Of a stretch of 64,000 nt of DNA, positions 1 through 8,950 are shown piece after piece. Location of the stretch: contig CAVWMS010000002.1 of NCBI GenBank assembly GCA_963756185.1, positions 744,001 to 808,000 of the forward strand, read 5' to 3'. This DNA is from DATAXI01 sp963756185 (GTDB lineage Bacteria; Verrucomicrobiota; Verrucomicrobiia; Chthoniobacterales; Chthoniobacteraceae). Under the pieces are notes generated by a model. That model did no database searches and had not been told where the DNA came from. It worked only from the letters and a program-made list of their open reading frames with translations. The translations under genes were made by a program, and so were the position numbers. The first letter of the stretch is position 1, and every line of letters starts with the position of its first letter.

Positions 1-189
1 GCGGGAGTACTCGCGCATCAGGGCGGCGTCGTGGAGGGTGGTCAGGGCGTGGTAATCGGCGATGAAGTAAAAGGCCTCGCCGCGGTCCTGCCAGTCGATG
101 GCCGGGCGCATCATGCCGAAATAATTGCCGATGTGAGGGACGCCGGTGGGTTTGATGCCGGAAAGGATGCGGGGCATGGGGCGCATCAT
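1..189 (-). CDS. trpS: Tryptophanyl-tRNA synthetase, N-terminal fragment (cut by window edge)
   Basis: Only the first 63 or so codons are inside the window; the gene continues past base 1. The translation from the Met at 175-177 reads MPRILSGIKPTGVPHIGNYF and later FIADYHALTTL. This is the class I tRNA synthetase N-terminus of TrpRS, which charges tRNA-Trp in the cytoplasm; PHIGN is the HIGH-type ATP-binding motif. An in-frame upstream Met at 187-189 overlaps the stop codon of the preceding nucleosidase gene as ATGA and adds MMRP, so either start is possible. The overlap suggests translational coupling. The family call is firm although the fragment is short. Confidence 0.9.
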   Translation of the reverse strand, partial: MMRPMPRILSGIKPTGVPHIGNYFGMMRPAIDWQDRGEAFYFIADYHALTTLHDAALMREYSR

Positions 190-881
190 TCCGGGAGGGC
201 ATCGAGGGCGGCGAGCAAAAATTCCGTCAGGCAGGTGCGGGCGTGGCCGATGCCGCGAACAAATCGCGCGAACGGCGCGATGCGGCCCGGGTGGGCGGCG
301 AGATGGAGCACCAGCCGCACGGGCCGGGGCCGCTGGTTGACGGCATCGAACCAGATCGCGGAGCCGACGGGCAGGTCCTGATCGGCGGTGTCGCTGATGG
401 CGCGCACGGCGAGCAGCGGAATGCCGCGCGCGGCGCAGAGGCGATGGACGGCGGCGGTCTCCATATCGACCACGATAGCCCCGGTGTGGCGGGCCAGGTC
501 CTTCTTTTGCGCGGCGCTGGCGATGACATCCCTGGTGGTAATCAGCCCGCCGGCGCGCGCGGGCAGCCTGGCAATGGCGGCCAGCAGCGCGGGATCGGAG
601 AAATTCTGCGCCGCCACCACGTCGCCGATTCGCAATTCATCCGAGAGGCCGCCGCCGAAACCGGAGGCGATCCAGCGCGACGGGGAATTGCCGTCGAGGA
701 AACTGCCCAGCCGGGCCGTGGCGCAAGTCATGCCGACGCCGGAATGAACCACCGTCACTTCGCGCCCGCCCACGGTGCCGGCGATGACGGGAAGCGCCGG
801 CGGGCCCGAGCGTTTCGCCCCCGAGAGCAGCCGGACGAAATCCTTGCTTTCCTCAGGCAGCGCAAAGCTGAGTGCGATCAC
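186..881 (-). CDS. 5'-methylthioadenosine/S-adenosylhomocysteine nucleosidase-like protein
   Basis: 231 aa, a usual length for the phosphorylase/nucleosidase (PNP/UDP) superfamily, whose members cleave the N-glycosidic bond of MTA, SAH or related nucleosides in the cytoplasm. Visible family features are the N-terminal strand MIALSFALPEE, the HSGVGM glycine turn, the GFGGGLSDELRIGDVV block, the ribose-binding VVDMETAAV segment and a late ISDTAD that should supply the catalytic Asp. The exact substrate cannot be fixed; hopanoid-pathway nucleosidases look similar. It sits between a lipoprotein gene (4-base overlap at its start) and trpS (ATGA overlap at its stop), so the three probably form one minus-strand transcript. 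Confidence 0.75.
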   Translation of the reverse strand: MIALSFALPEESKDFVRLLSGAKRSGPPALPVIAGTVGGREVTVVHSGVGMTCATARLGSFLDGNSPSRWIASGFGGGLSDELRIGDVVAAQNFSDPALLAAIARLPARAGGLITTRDVIASAAQKKDLARHTGAIVVDMETAAVHRLCAARGIPLLAVRAISDTADQDLPVGSAIWFDAVNQRPRPVRLVLHLAAHPGRIAPFARFVRGIGHARTCLTEFLLAALDALPE

Positions 882-1306
882 GGGGAGGGGGAAGCGGAGG
901 CGTTTTCGATGAGGATTTCGATCAGATTGGGCTGGGTGGAAGGCTTGTTCATGGTGACCTTCACATTGTGGAGGGCGGCCTTGAAGGCGTCGGCATTGTT
1001 GTCCGGGATGGTCGCCAGGATGGAAACGCGGCCCTGTGCATCCACCGAGCGCAGCCCGGCGCCGCCGGCGTCCGACGCGGCCTTGAGGACCATGGCGGCT
1101 TCGGCGTCGGTATCCGCGGGCTTTACGGTGAGCACCACCTGCTCGTTGGCCAGCGAGGGGACAACCAGCGTCTTCTCGGCCGTCTTTTGAAGGGCCTGGG
1201 TCAGGCCGTCAATCGAGGGGGGCGGGGGTTGCGATTTATGGCAGCCCGACAGGCAGCCGGCCAGGGCGGCGGCGAGCGGGAGGACCAGGGGCCGCAAAAT
1301 GCGCAT
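878..1306 (-). CDS. Small putative lipoprotein
   Basis: From the Met at 1304-1306 the product is about 142 aa and starts MRILRPLVLPLAAALAGCLSGC, a lipoprotein-type signal with a candidate lipobox (LAGC or LSGC). The mature part has no family that I recognise; it contains a region predicted to be alpha/beta and a proline/serine end. A longer in-frame start at 1345 would add 13 residues before the signal peptide and is less likely. It overlaps the nucleosidase start by 4 bases and lies back to back with the TPR gene at 1382. Function is unknown; the role is probably at the cell envelope. Confidence 0.6.
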   Translation of the reverse strand: MRILRPLVLPLAAALAGCLSGCHKSQPPPPSIDGLTQALQKTAEKTLVVPSLANEQVVLTVKPADTDAEAAMVLKAASDAGGAGLRSVDAQGRVSILATIPDNNADAFKAALHNVKVTMNKPSTQPNLIEILIENASASPSP

Positions 1307-1381
1307 CACATTTATTAGGAGACCGTAAATTGCAGTGGCAAGCAATCTTCGGCTTCTGTAACTTCACGCTCCCCCCTCCTC

Positions 1382-4300
1382 ATGAGTCGGCCCCAGTTGC
1401 GGAAAATCTGGCTGCCCGCCGCGGTTTGCGCCGTGGGGCTGCTTTGCGCCCTGCCCCCGGCAGCCATCGCGGATCCTCCTGCCATCACCCAGGAGGCCGA
1501 TGCGCTCTCGACGCAGGCGCTCGACCTGCTCAACAGCGGCAACCTGTCGGGGGCGGCGACCGATTATTCCCAGTTGATCCAGAGATACCCGAATTCCGAG
1601 AAGGTGCCCGAGGCGATGTTCCGGCTGGGCTACATCGAGTACATGCAGGGCGACTACGACGGGGCGGTCTCGACCCTCCAGCGCATCACTTCGCCCCCGG
1701 CGTCGCCGGATATCAAGGCGGCGGCGGACGCGCTGATCCCGCAGGTGTATACGGCCAAGGCGGCCAAGCTGGCTCCGGACGATCCGGCGCGCAAACAGGC
1801 GTTCCAGGACGCGTTCCGGCGCTTCGGCGAGTACATTCACACGTACCCGCAGAGCCCGGAGGTCGAGTCGGCCAATTACGGGCGGGCTTCGGCGGCGTAC
1901 CAAATCCAGAATTACAGCGCGGCCGAGCAGAGCCTGCGGGAGAACCTGAAGAAATTTCCGCAGAGCGATTCGATCCTCGACAGCGAAGACCTGCTGGCGG
2001 TCGTGCTGACGGCGCAGGCGAGCAAGACTTTGCAGGACAACGGCGACCAGGAGGATGCGATGAGGAAATACGACGAGGCGCTCGGTTTCCTGGCGGACAT
2101 CATCGAGCGGCACACCGACGTGGCGCTGGCCAACGACGCGCAATACCAGATTGGCGAGGTGCTCTTCCAGCGGGGCAATTCGGAGCAGGGGGAGAAGCGG
2201 CAGAAGGATTTGGAAAACGCGATCCTGGCCTACCGCGCGGTGCTGCCCAAGGACGCGATGGTGCAGGCGCAGCAGGCGCGCGCGGCGTCGATCGACGACC
2301 AGCACCGGCAGGCGATCATCATGCGCGACCTCGACCAGGCGCAGGCCATCCAGCGCGTCGAGGACCGCGCAAACGCGAAGCTCGAGGCCTTGAAGAACGC
2401 GCCGGACGAGACGCTGAAGGCGCAACTGCGGATCGCCTCCTGTTACTTCATGCTGCAAAAGTACGACGAGGCGCGCGTGCTGCTGCACTTTCTCGAAGGC
2501 TTCGCGCAGGATGACGACGACAAGAAACAAATCGCCTATTACATCACGCTGACTTACGCGGCCCAGGGACTTACCGACAAGGCGGTCGCGGCGTTCAATG
2601 ATTTCGAGTCGAAGTACAAGAACGATCCGTTGGGCGAGAACCTGCCGCTGGCGATGGGCGCGGCCTTCATGAACCCGAAGGTCAACCAGCCGGACAAGGC
2701 GATCAGTTACTTCGACCAGGAGATATCGCTCTATCCCAACAGCGCGCTGGCCACCGAGGCATTGAGCCAGGAGGCCAATGCGCTCATCGGCCTGAAGCGA
2801 TTCGACGAGGCGCAGGCCACTTACCAGAAATTCCTGCAAACCAATCCGCCCCCGGCCCAGGCTGCGCAGGCGGAGGAGGGAATCGCGACCGTGGACCGGG
2901 AAACCGGGAAGATGGCGGACGCGATCGCCCAATACCAGAAGGTCGCCAAGGATTATGACGGGACGCCGCAGGCGGAGGAGAGCGCGTTTTACGCGGCGGG
3001 CCTCGAGTCAACGCTTGATCCGAAATCGGCGCTGCCGCTGTTGCAGGCTTACGTCCAGAAGTATCCGGATGGAAGGTTCGCCGGCCAGGCGCTGATGCTG
3101 ACCGGCCAGGTCCAGGCCACGCTCGGGGACAGGGTTTCGGCGATGCAGACTTACAGGAATGTGATCGCCAGATATCCGCAGAGCGACCTTGCGCCGCAGG
3201 CTTACTTCCAGCAGGCCAGCATCCTGGGAGGGCAGAACAAGAACGACGACATGATCAAACTGCTGCGGCAGTTCATCCACGATTACCCGAACGACAAGGA
3301 TATCTTCTACGCCTATGATACCATAGGCCAGACGCAACTGGCCGCGGCCAAGGTCACGGACGCGATCGCCACTTACGCGGAAATGGCCGACCAGCACGCG
3401 GACAATCCGATGGCGCCCTCGGCGCTCTACAAGGTGGCGGAGTTATGGCGAAAGCAGGCCGACTCGCAGGGGCGTTACCTGGCGCTCAACGAAGCGCAAC
3501 GCAAGGATTGGAGCAAGGATCTCGACTCGAGCATCGCCGCGGCGGAGAAACTGGTCGGCCAGTTCCCGGACTCGGACCAGGTGGGGCTGGCGCTCAAGAC
3601 GCTGCTCGGGGACCAGAAGATGTATCTCGATGCGCAATTGAAGAAACCCGGGGATATCGACAATTACTTTCACGGACTGGCGGATAAGTTCGCGTCGAAC
3701 CCGTCCGCCCGGAGCCGCATCCTCTTTACCCTGGCCACGTTCACTTACGAGTCCGACCCGGCGAAAGGGGTCCAGGAGATGGCCGCCGCGTATAATCCAT
3801 CGTTTGTCTATGCGCCCGAGGACCTGGATTTGTACGGCCAGGCGTTGATCGACCAGGGCAATCCGGACAAGGCGTTCGATATTTACGAGAAAATCGCGAA
3901 CGATTACCCGATCCCCGCCAACGTGGAGCCGGCCCAGGCGCAACCGGCGATCCAGGAGGCGCAGGCGACGGCGCTCTTCGGGATGGGCAGCGCGCTCGAT
4001 AAGGAGGGCAAGACATCGGACGCGGCGAAGCTCTACGCGGAGCTGAAGGCGACTTACCCATGGTCGCCGAAGGTGGTCGAGGCGAATTTCGGGATCGCAA
4101 AGTCGCTGGTCCAGCAGAACAAACTGGATGACGCCTCGAAGCTGCTGGTCGGCATCGTGGCCAACCGAAATGCCTCGGCGGACCTGCGGGCGCACGCCTT
4201 CCTGCTGATCGGCGATATCCAGCAAGGCAAGGGGAACATCCTTGCGGCCATCGATTCCTACCTGAAGACGGCGGCGTTTTATGGCGGCGTGCCCGACGCC

Positions 4301-4501
4301 GCGGCCGAGGGGTTGTGGAAAGGCGGGCAGTTGCTCGAGAAACAGGCGGGAACGCTCACCGAACAAACATCGCCGAAAAGGTCCGAACAGCTCGCGAAGG
4401 CTGTCTCCGCCTACAACGACATCGTCACGAAGTATCCCAACAGCCAGTACGCCAGGCAGGCGCAGGACCGGCTCAGCGTGCTGCCCGCGCCCAAGTCATG
4501 A
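1382..4501 (+). CDS. Large exported tetratricopeptide-repeat protein
   Basis: 1039 aa. Residues 1-30 form a signal peptide (KIWLPAAVCAVGLLCALPPAAIA). The rest is TPR-like repeats along nearly the whole length, with recurring patterns such as DYSQLIQRYPNSEKVPEAMFRLGYIEY, YRNVIARYPQSDLAPQAYFQ and ATYPWSPKVVEANFGIAKSL. The repeated FxxxYPxS pattern resembles YbgF/BamD-type envelope TPR proteins. It is much longer than those, so it is probably a periplasmic scaffold rather than an ortholog. Its stop overlaps the start of nth as ATGA, suggesting coupled translation with a DNA repair gene for no obvious functional reason. I assign no specific partner. Confidence 0.8.
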   Translation: MSRPQLRKIWLPAAVCAVGLLCALPPAAIADPPAITQEADALSTQALDLLNSGNLSGAATDYSQLIQRYPNSEKVPEAMFRLGYIEYMQGDYDGAVSTLQRITSPPASPDIKAAADALIPQVYTAKAAKLAPDDPARKQAFQDAFRRFGEYIHTYPQSPEVESANYGRASAAYQIQNYSAAEQSLRENLKKFPQSDSILDSEDLLAVVLTAQASKTLQDNGDQEDAMRKYDEALGFLADIIERHTDVALANDAQYQIGEVLFQRGNSEQGEKRQKDLENAILAYRAVLPKDAMVQAQQARAASIDDQHRQAIIMRDLDQAQAIQRVEDRANAKLEALKNAPDETLKAQLRIASCYFMLQKYDEARVLLHFLEGFAQDDDDKKQIAYYITLTYAAQGLTDKAVAAFNDFESKYKNDPLGENLPLAMGAAFMNPKVNQPDKAISYFDQEISLYPNSALATEALSQEANALIGLKRFDEAQATYQKFLQTNPPPAQAAQAEEGIATVDRETGKMADAIAQYQKVAKDYDGTPQAEESAFYAAGLESTLDPKSALPLLQAYVQKYPDGRFAGQALMLTGQVQATLGDRVSAMQTYRNVIARYPQSDLAPQAYFQQASILGGQNKNDDMIKLLRQFIHDYPNDKDIFYAYDTIGQTQLAAAKVTDAIATYAEMADQHADNPMAPSALYKVAELWRKQADSQGRYLALNEAQRKDWSKDLDSSIAAAEKLVGQFPDSDQVGLALKTLLGDQKMYLDAQLKKPGDIDNYFHGLADKFASNPSARSRILFTLATFTYESDPAKGVQEMAAAYNPSFVYAPEDLDLYGQALIDQGNPDKAFDIYEKIANDYPIPANVEPAQAQPAIQEAQATALFGMGSALDKEGKTSDAAKLYAELKATYPWSPKVVEANFGIAKSLVQQNKLDDASKLLVGIVANRNASADLRAHAFLLIGDIQQGKGNILAAIDSYLKTAAFYGGVPDAAAEGLWKGGQLLEKQAGTLTEQTSPKRSEQLAKAVSAYNDIVTKYPNSQYARQAQDRLSVLPAPKS

Positions 4502-5139
4502 CGCGCCAGGAGCGGGCCGCGACGTTGGTCGAGGCTTTCCGGAAAATCTATTCCGGGGCCGATTGCGAATTGAATTTCTCGAACCCGCTCGAGTTATTGG
4601 TCGCGACCATCCTCTCCGCTCAATGCACCGATAAGCGCGTCAACATCGTGACGCCGGCCCTGTTCAAAAAATACCGCACCGCGCGCGCCTATGCGGAGGC
4701 GCCTCAGAAGCAGCTCGAGAAGGAAATTCATTCGACGGGATTTTTCCGGTCGAAGGCCACGAGCCTGCGCTCGATGGCCGCGGACCTTGTGGCAAAATAT
4801 GGCGGAAAGGTGCCGGCGACGATGGAGGAACTGACGGCGCTCAGGGGCGTGGGCCGCAAGACGGCGAACGTCGTCCTGGGGAACGCCTTTCACATCAACG
4901 AAGGCATCGCGGTGGACACCCACGTGCAGCGTCTCTCGAAACGGCTCGGCCTCACGAAACAGACCGACCCCGCGAAGATCGAAGCGGACCTGATGAAGCT
5001 GATCCCGCGCGGCGATTGGTCCCTCTTTTCGCATTGGCTCATCTGGCATGGCCGCCGCCGCTGTTTCGCGCGCAAGCCCGATTGCGACGGCTGCGAGGTC
5101 CAGCACCTCTGCCCGAGCGCGTTCAAGACGGGCAAATGA
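4498..5139 (+). CDS. nth: Endonuclease III (base-excision repair DNA glycosylase/AP lyase)
   Basis: 213 aa, the standard Nth length. The enzyme removes oxidised pyrimidines and nicks the abasic site. The helix-hairpin-helix LRGVGRKTANVVL carries the catalytic Lys at about residue 121, and VDTHV supplies the catalytic Asp at about residue 140. The C-terminus has the 4Fe-4S ligand spacing C-x6-C-x2-C-x5-C (residues 189, 196, 199, 205). The Met at 4498 overlaps the TPR stop (ATGA); the open frame upstream only shadows the TPR gene. All key residues are present, so it should be active. Confidence 0.95.
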   Translation: MTRQERAATLVEAFRKIYSGADCELNFSNPLELLVATILSAQCTDKRVNIVTPALFKKYRTARAYAEAPQKQLEKEIHSTGFFRSKATSLRSMAADLVAKYGGKVPATMEELTALRGVGRKTANVVLGNAFHINEGIAVDTHVQRLSKRLGLTKQTDPAKIEADLMKLIPRGDWSLFSHWLIWHGRRRCFARKPDCDGCEVQHLCPSAFKTGK

Positions 5140-5151
5140 CCGGCGCCCTGT

Positions 5152-5355
5152 CTACATCCTGAACGGCTTCGGGTTTTTGTTCCGCAGGCGCCGCTCCGGC
5201 GAATCGTAATGCTTCAGGTAGAACTGCCGAAAAGCTTCGGTCTCCCGCATCACGGCCTCCCAGGACATCTTCCGCGGCCAATGAGAAATCGGCTTGGTTT
5301 TGAAAACGGGAAGCCGCAAGCCCGACGGCGGAAGCGGATCGTTTTCAGGATTCAT
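5152..5355 (-). CDS. Small hypothetical protein coupled to the nucleotidyltransferase
   Basis: 67 aa and basic, with no signal peptide or membrane segment. The sequence (SHWPRKMSWEAVMRETEAFRQFYLKHYDSPERRL) looks like a short helical protein. It overlaps the 3' end of the upstream nucleotidyltransferase gene by 11 bases, so the two are almost certainly cotranscribed and translationally coupled. I do not recognise the family. The pairing of a small basic protein with a stand-alone nucleotidyltransferase resembles toxin-antitoxin arrangements, but that is inference from context only. Confidence 0.55.
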   Translation of the reverse strand: MNPENDPLPPSGLRLPVFKTKPISHWPRKMSWEAVMRETEAFRQFYLKHYDSPERRLRNKNPKPFRM

Positions 5356-5920
5356 GGGAGTAAGTACGGATGCGGTTCAATGCTTTCTCGCCTCCGTACT
5401 GTAAAATGATTTCGCGAAAGTTTGGCTCATCCGGGTCGAGGTGGCAAACCTGCACGATCCTCCGGATATCCTGCCAGTCCTGCTCGCTCGCATCGCGCGA
5501 GGGGCTCGCCGCGGCGTGAAGCTTCAACGCGACCAAATGCTCGGGACGGGGCAGGCGAACCTTGAACTCGGCGACGGTTTGGACCCGCGCCTCGGAGTCG
5601 AGCTTGCTCCATGTCGCGCCATCCACGAACATCAGGTCCACGGGAACTGTATCGGCGTCAGTTGGCTGGAATTGCGCGAACGTTTCGGTTCCGTGGGCGA
5701 GGCGGAAGCCGAGTTCCCGCATCAAGTCGAGCCATTGAGAGCGCTTCGCTTCCGGGACCAGGAGATCGACATCGAGCGTGAAGCGCGGAAAACCAAGAAG
5801 GATCACGGCGTTGCCCCCGATCAGCAGAAAAGGCAGGCCAGCCCGGCTGGCGGCGGCTAGGAGCTTTGCGAGAGTATTATTCATTTCTGGCGCGCCCGCC
5901 GTGAGCGGCACGCGATTCAT
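5345..5920 (-). CDS. Nucleotidyltransferase-fold protein (AbiEii/DUF1814-like)
   Basis: 191 aa from the Met at 5920, which overlaps the fabV stop (ATGA), or 179 aa from the Met at 5884 (MNNTLAKLLAAASRAGLPFLLIGG), which fits the family better. The N-terminus contains LLIGGNAVILLGFPRFTLDVDLLV: a GG turn followed by the metal-binding DVDLLV, typical of nucleotidyltransferases of the AbiEii/MenT-like group. A later KLHA and the RPEHLVALK block are also usual for that group. The substrate is unknown. It is followed by a small overlapping ORF. It may be a toxin of a two-gene pair or a solitary enzyme. Confidence 0.7.
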   Translation of the reverse strand: MNRVPLTAGAPEMNNTLAKLLAAASRAGLPFLLIGGNAVILLGFPRFTLDVDLLVPEAKRSQWLDLMRELGFRLAHGTETFAQFQPTDADTVPVDLMFVDGATWSKLDSEARVQTVAEFKVRLPRPEHLVALKLHAAASPSRDASEQDWQDIRRIVQVCHLDPDEPNFREIILQYGGEKALNRIRTYSHES

Positions 5921-7113
5921 CCGGAGACGAAGCTCACCGGCACGACGGGATTGGCCTCGGCCTCGTAATCGACTCCATCGAGGCCGAAACCGAAGAGTCG
6001 CAAAAACTCATAGCGATAACCGGCGATATCCGTGACCGCCTCGAGATTCCCGGTGGTGACCGTCGGCCAGATGTCCTCGACAGCGGCCTGCACGTCGGCG
6101 CGCATCTCGAGGTCATCGATGCGAATGCGCCCATGGTCGTCAAGCCGCGGCGATGCGCCATTATAGAGGCGCTCGGCGAAGAGCCGCTGCATCTGCTCAA
6201 TGCACCCTTCGTGAATCCCCTTCTCCTTCATGATGCGGTAAAGGAGCGAGATATAGAGCGGCACCACGGGGATGGCGGAACTGGCCTGCGTGACCAGCGC
6301 CTTGTTGATCGAGACCAGTGCGCGCCCGCCCAGCGGCCCGAGCTTGCCCGCGATGCGGCCCGCGGTTGCTTCAAGGTCTTCCTTTGCGCGGCCAATGGAG
6401 CCGTTGCGGTAAATGGCCTGGGTTACCTTTGGCCCAATATAAGAATAGGCGACGGTCGTCACGCCCTCGGCCAGCACGCCCGCGCCCGCGAGCGCATCGA
6501 TCCACATTTCCCAATCCTCGCCCCCCATGACCGCGATGGTATCGGCGATCTCCTGCTCGCTGGCGGGCTCGATGGTGATGTCCGAAACGACACCCTTGTC
6601 CGTATCGACGGTCTTCGCCGTGTAAGCCGCGCCGATCGGCTTGAGCACCGACTTGAAAATCTGGCCGCTCCTGGGATGGGCGCGCCGCGGCGAGGCGAGG
6701 CTGTAAATGACTGCGTCCACCTGGCCCAGGTCCGCCTTGATGATCCCGGTCGCCTGCTGCTTGAGCGCGTCGGAAAAGGCGTCGCCGTTGATGCTCTTCG
6801 CATAAAGGCCCGCGCCGTGCGCCGCATCCTCGAACGCCGCGGAGTTGTACCATCCCGCGCTGCCGGTGCGTCCTTCCTCGGCCGGTTTCTCGAAGAATAC
6901 GCCGAGCGTCGCCGCGCCGCCGCCGAAGGCCGCCGCGATCCGCGAGGCGAGGCCGTAGCCGGTGGACGCCCCGATGACGAGCACGCGCCGCGGCATGCCG
7001 TCGAGCGCCCCTTTTGACTTCACGTAATCGATCTGGCTTTGCACGTTGGCGGCGCAGCCCCGGGGGTGCGCGGTCACGCAGATGAATCCGCGTACTTTGG
7101 GCTTGATAATCAT
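5917..7113 (-). CDS. fabV: FabV-type trans-2-enoyl-ACP/CoA reductase
   Basis: 398 aa from the Met at 7113 (MIIKPKVRGFICVTAHPRGC), which matches the usual FabV length and N-terminus; the open frame continues upstream but lacks homology. FabV catalyses the last, NADH-dependent reduction of each fatty acid elongation cycle and is the triclosan-tolerant alternative to FabI. The NADH-binding GASTGYG lies at residues 48-54. The active-site Y-x8-K is present as Tyr235 (in IYRNGSIGRAK) and Lys244. The FGFGLDGVDY end is also typical. It is divergent from polX with a short intergenic space and overlaps the next gene by ATGA. Confidence 0.95.
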   Translation of the reverse strand: MIIKPKVRGFICVTAHPRGCAANVQSQIDYVKSKGALDGMPRRVLVIGASTGYGLASRIAAAFGGGAATLGVFFEKPAEEGRTGSAGWYNSAAFEDAAHGAGLYAKSINGDAFSDALKQQATGIIKADLGQVDAVIYSLASPRRAHPRSGQIFKSVLKPIGAAYTAKTVDTDKGVVSDITIEPASEQEIADTIAVMGGEDWEMWIDALAGAGVLAEGVTTVAYSYIGPKVTQAIYRNGSIGRAKEDLEATAGRIAGKLGPLGGRALVSINKALVTQASSAIPVVPLYISLLYRIMKEKGIHEGCIEQMQRLFAERLYNGASPRLDDHGRIRIDDLEMRADVQAAVEDIWPTVTTGNLEAVTDIAGYRYEFLRLFGFGLDGVDYEAEANPVVPVSFVSG

Positions 7114-7207
7114 GGCCGCAAAACTTTGCGCGAGAAGCCAAGCCCGGGTCGAGAGGAAAGAGAATGCCCGGTTGCAAGGCGGAAGCCCTCCTTTTAGCAT
7201 TTGAAAC

Positions 7208-8950
7208 ATGCCCACGAAGACCGAGATAGCCGATACCCTCGAGGCAATCGGCCAGTTGCTCGAATTGAAAGGCGAGAACGCCTTCAAAACGCGCGCTTAT
7301 GCCAATGCCGCGCGGGCCGTCGAGACTTACACGGGCAACATCGAGCAGGCGGCGCGCGACAAAAAACTGGACGAGATACCGGGCATCGGCGCCGCCATTG
7401 CCGCGAAGATCGCGGAGCTGGTCGAGACAGGGCGGCTGAACTATTACGAAACGCTGCGCGCGGAGTTTCCCGCGACGCTCTTCGAGTTGTTCGAGCTGCA
7501 AGGCGTGGGCGCGAAGAAAATCAAGGCGCTCTACGAGAAGCTGGGCGTGAAAAGCATCGCGGACCTCGAGGCGGCTTGCAAAGGCGGGAGCGTGGCGGAG
7601 CTGCCGGGCTTCGGCGACAAGTCGGCCCAGAAGATCCTCGCGGCAATCGCCGCGCGCGGACAATACGCCGACACTTACCGGCTCGGCACCGTGGCGCCGC
7701 TGGCGGAGAGCATGCTCGAGCATTTGCGGACGCACCCGGATGTAAACCAGTCGTGCATCGCCGGCAGTTACCGGCGGCGCAGGGAGATCGTGCACGATCT
7801 GGATTTCATCGTCGCCACGCGCGATCCCGCCGGCGTGACGGCCCTCTTCGTCAGCCATGAGTCGGTCGAGGAAATCATCGCGCAGGGGCCCACGAAAACG
7901 AGCGTTCGGCTCAAATCGGGCATCCAGGCGGACCTGCGCGTGGTGACCAATGACCAATACCCGTTCGCGCTCGCTTACTTTACCGGGAACAAGGATCACA
8001 ACGTGAAGGTTCGCGGCATGGCCCTGGCGCGCGGCTGGACGCTCAATGAGTACCGGCTGGCGCCGGTCGAGGGAAAAAAGGCGGCGACGGTGCCGGAAAT
8101 CGACGACGAAGCGGAGTTGCACGAAGCGCTGGGGTTGCAATATATCGAGCCCGAGCTGCGCGAGAACATGGGCGAAATCGAGGCGGCACAGAAAGAGGAA
8201 TTGCCGCCGCTGGTGACGCTCGAGAACCTGCGCGGGACCTTTCACAATCACACGACGGCCAGCGACGGCCACAACACGCTCGAGGAGATGGCGGCCGCGG
8301 CGCGGGAGCTGGGCCTCGAGTATCTCGGCATCGCCGATCACTCGAAGTCATCCTTCCAGGCCCATGGATTGGACGCGAAACGGCTGCTCGCGCAACGCGA
8401 GGAAATCCGGTTGTTGAACAGGGAGTTGGGAGACTTCCGGCTTTTCGCGGGGACCGAGTGCGACGTGATGAAGGATGGGACGCTCGATTTTCCGGACGAA
8501 GTGCTGGGGCAGCTCGATTACGTGGTGGCCTCCGTGCACAGTGTCTTCAATCTCTCCGAAGCCGAAATGACAAAGCGGATCATCCGCGCGATCTCGAATC
8601 CGCACGTGACCATGCTCGGCCATCTTACCGGCAGGCTGTTGCTGGTCCGCGAAGGTTACGCGGTCGACGTGCCCGCGGTGATTGACGCGGCGGCGGCCAG
8701 CGGCACGTGGATCGAGCTGAACGCGAACCCGATGCGGCTCGACATGGATTGGCGCTGGTGGCCGCTGGCAAAACAAAAGGGAGTCCGCTGCGTCATCAAT
8801 CCAGACGCCCACGAAGCCGCGGGCTTGCAGCATCTTTGGTTTGGCGTGGCCTCGGCGCGCAAGGGATGGCTGACGCGCGACGATGTGATGAATTGCCTGC
8901 CGCTCGGGAAGATGGAGAAGGCGCTCGCGGCGCGGAGGGCCGGAAAATGA
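7208..8950 (+). CDS. polX: DNA polymerase/3'-5' exonuclease PolX
   Basis: 580 aa, normal for bacterial PolX. The order of parts is an N-terminal Pol-beta 8-kDa-like region with helix-hairpin-helix motifs (IPGIGAAIAAKI, LQGVGAKKIKAL, LPGFGDKSAQKI), then the polymerase palm with Gly186-Ser in GSYRRRREIVHDLDF and metal ligands Asp197 and Asp199. The C-terminal PHP exonuclease domain begins at FHNHTTASDGHN (His346, His348) and continues through GIADHSK. It acts in gap filling during base-excision repair. The gene overlaps plsY by ATGA, so repair and lipid genes are translationally linked here. Confidence 0.95.
   Translation: MPTKTEIADTLEAIGQLLELKGENAFKTRAYANAARAVETYTGNIEQAARDKKLDEIPGIGAAIAAKIAELVETGRLNYYETLRAEFPATLFELFELQGVGAKKIKALYEKLGVKSIADLEAACKGGSVAELPGFGDKSAQKILAAIAARGQYADTYRLGTVAPLAESMLEHLRTHPDVNQSCIAGSYRRRREIVHDLDFIVATRDPAGVTALFVSHESVEEIIAQGPTKTSVRLKSGIQADLRVVTNDQYPFALAYFTGNKDHNVKVRGMALARGWTLNEYRLAPVEGKKAATVPEIDDEAELHEALGLQYIEPELRENMGEIEAAQKEELPPLVTLENLRGTFHNHTTASDGHNTLEEMAAAARELGLEYLGIADHSKSSFQAHGLDAKRLLAQREEIRLLNRELGDFRLFAGTECDVMKDGTLDFPDEVLGQLDYVVASVHSVFNLSEAEMTKRIIRAISNPHVTMLGHLTGRLLLVREGYAVDVPAVIDAAAASGTWIELNANPMRLDMDWRWWPLAKQKGVRCVINPDAHEAAGLQHLWFGVASARKGWLTRDDVMNCLPLGKMEKALAARRAGK

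Noticed and set aside
243..1190. Long plus-strand open frame of 315 codons over the nucleosidase and lipoprotein genes
   Set aside because: It is the shadow of two well-supported minus-strand genes and has the Arg/Gly/Ala composition of antisense GC-rich DNA.
1364..2932. 522-codon minus-strand open frame under the TPR gene
   Set aside because: Antisense shadow; the plus-strand frame has a signal peptide and TPR repeats.
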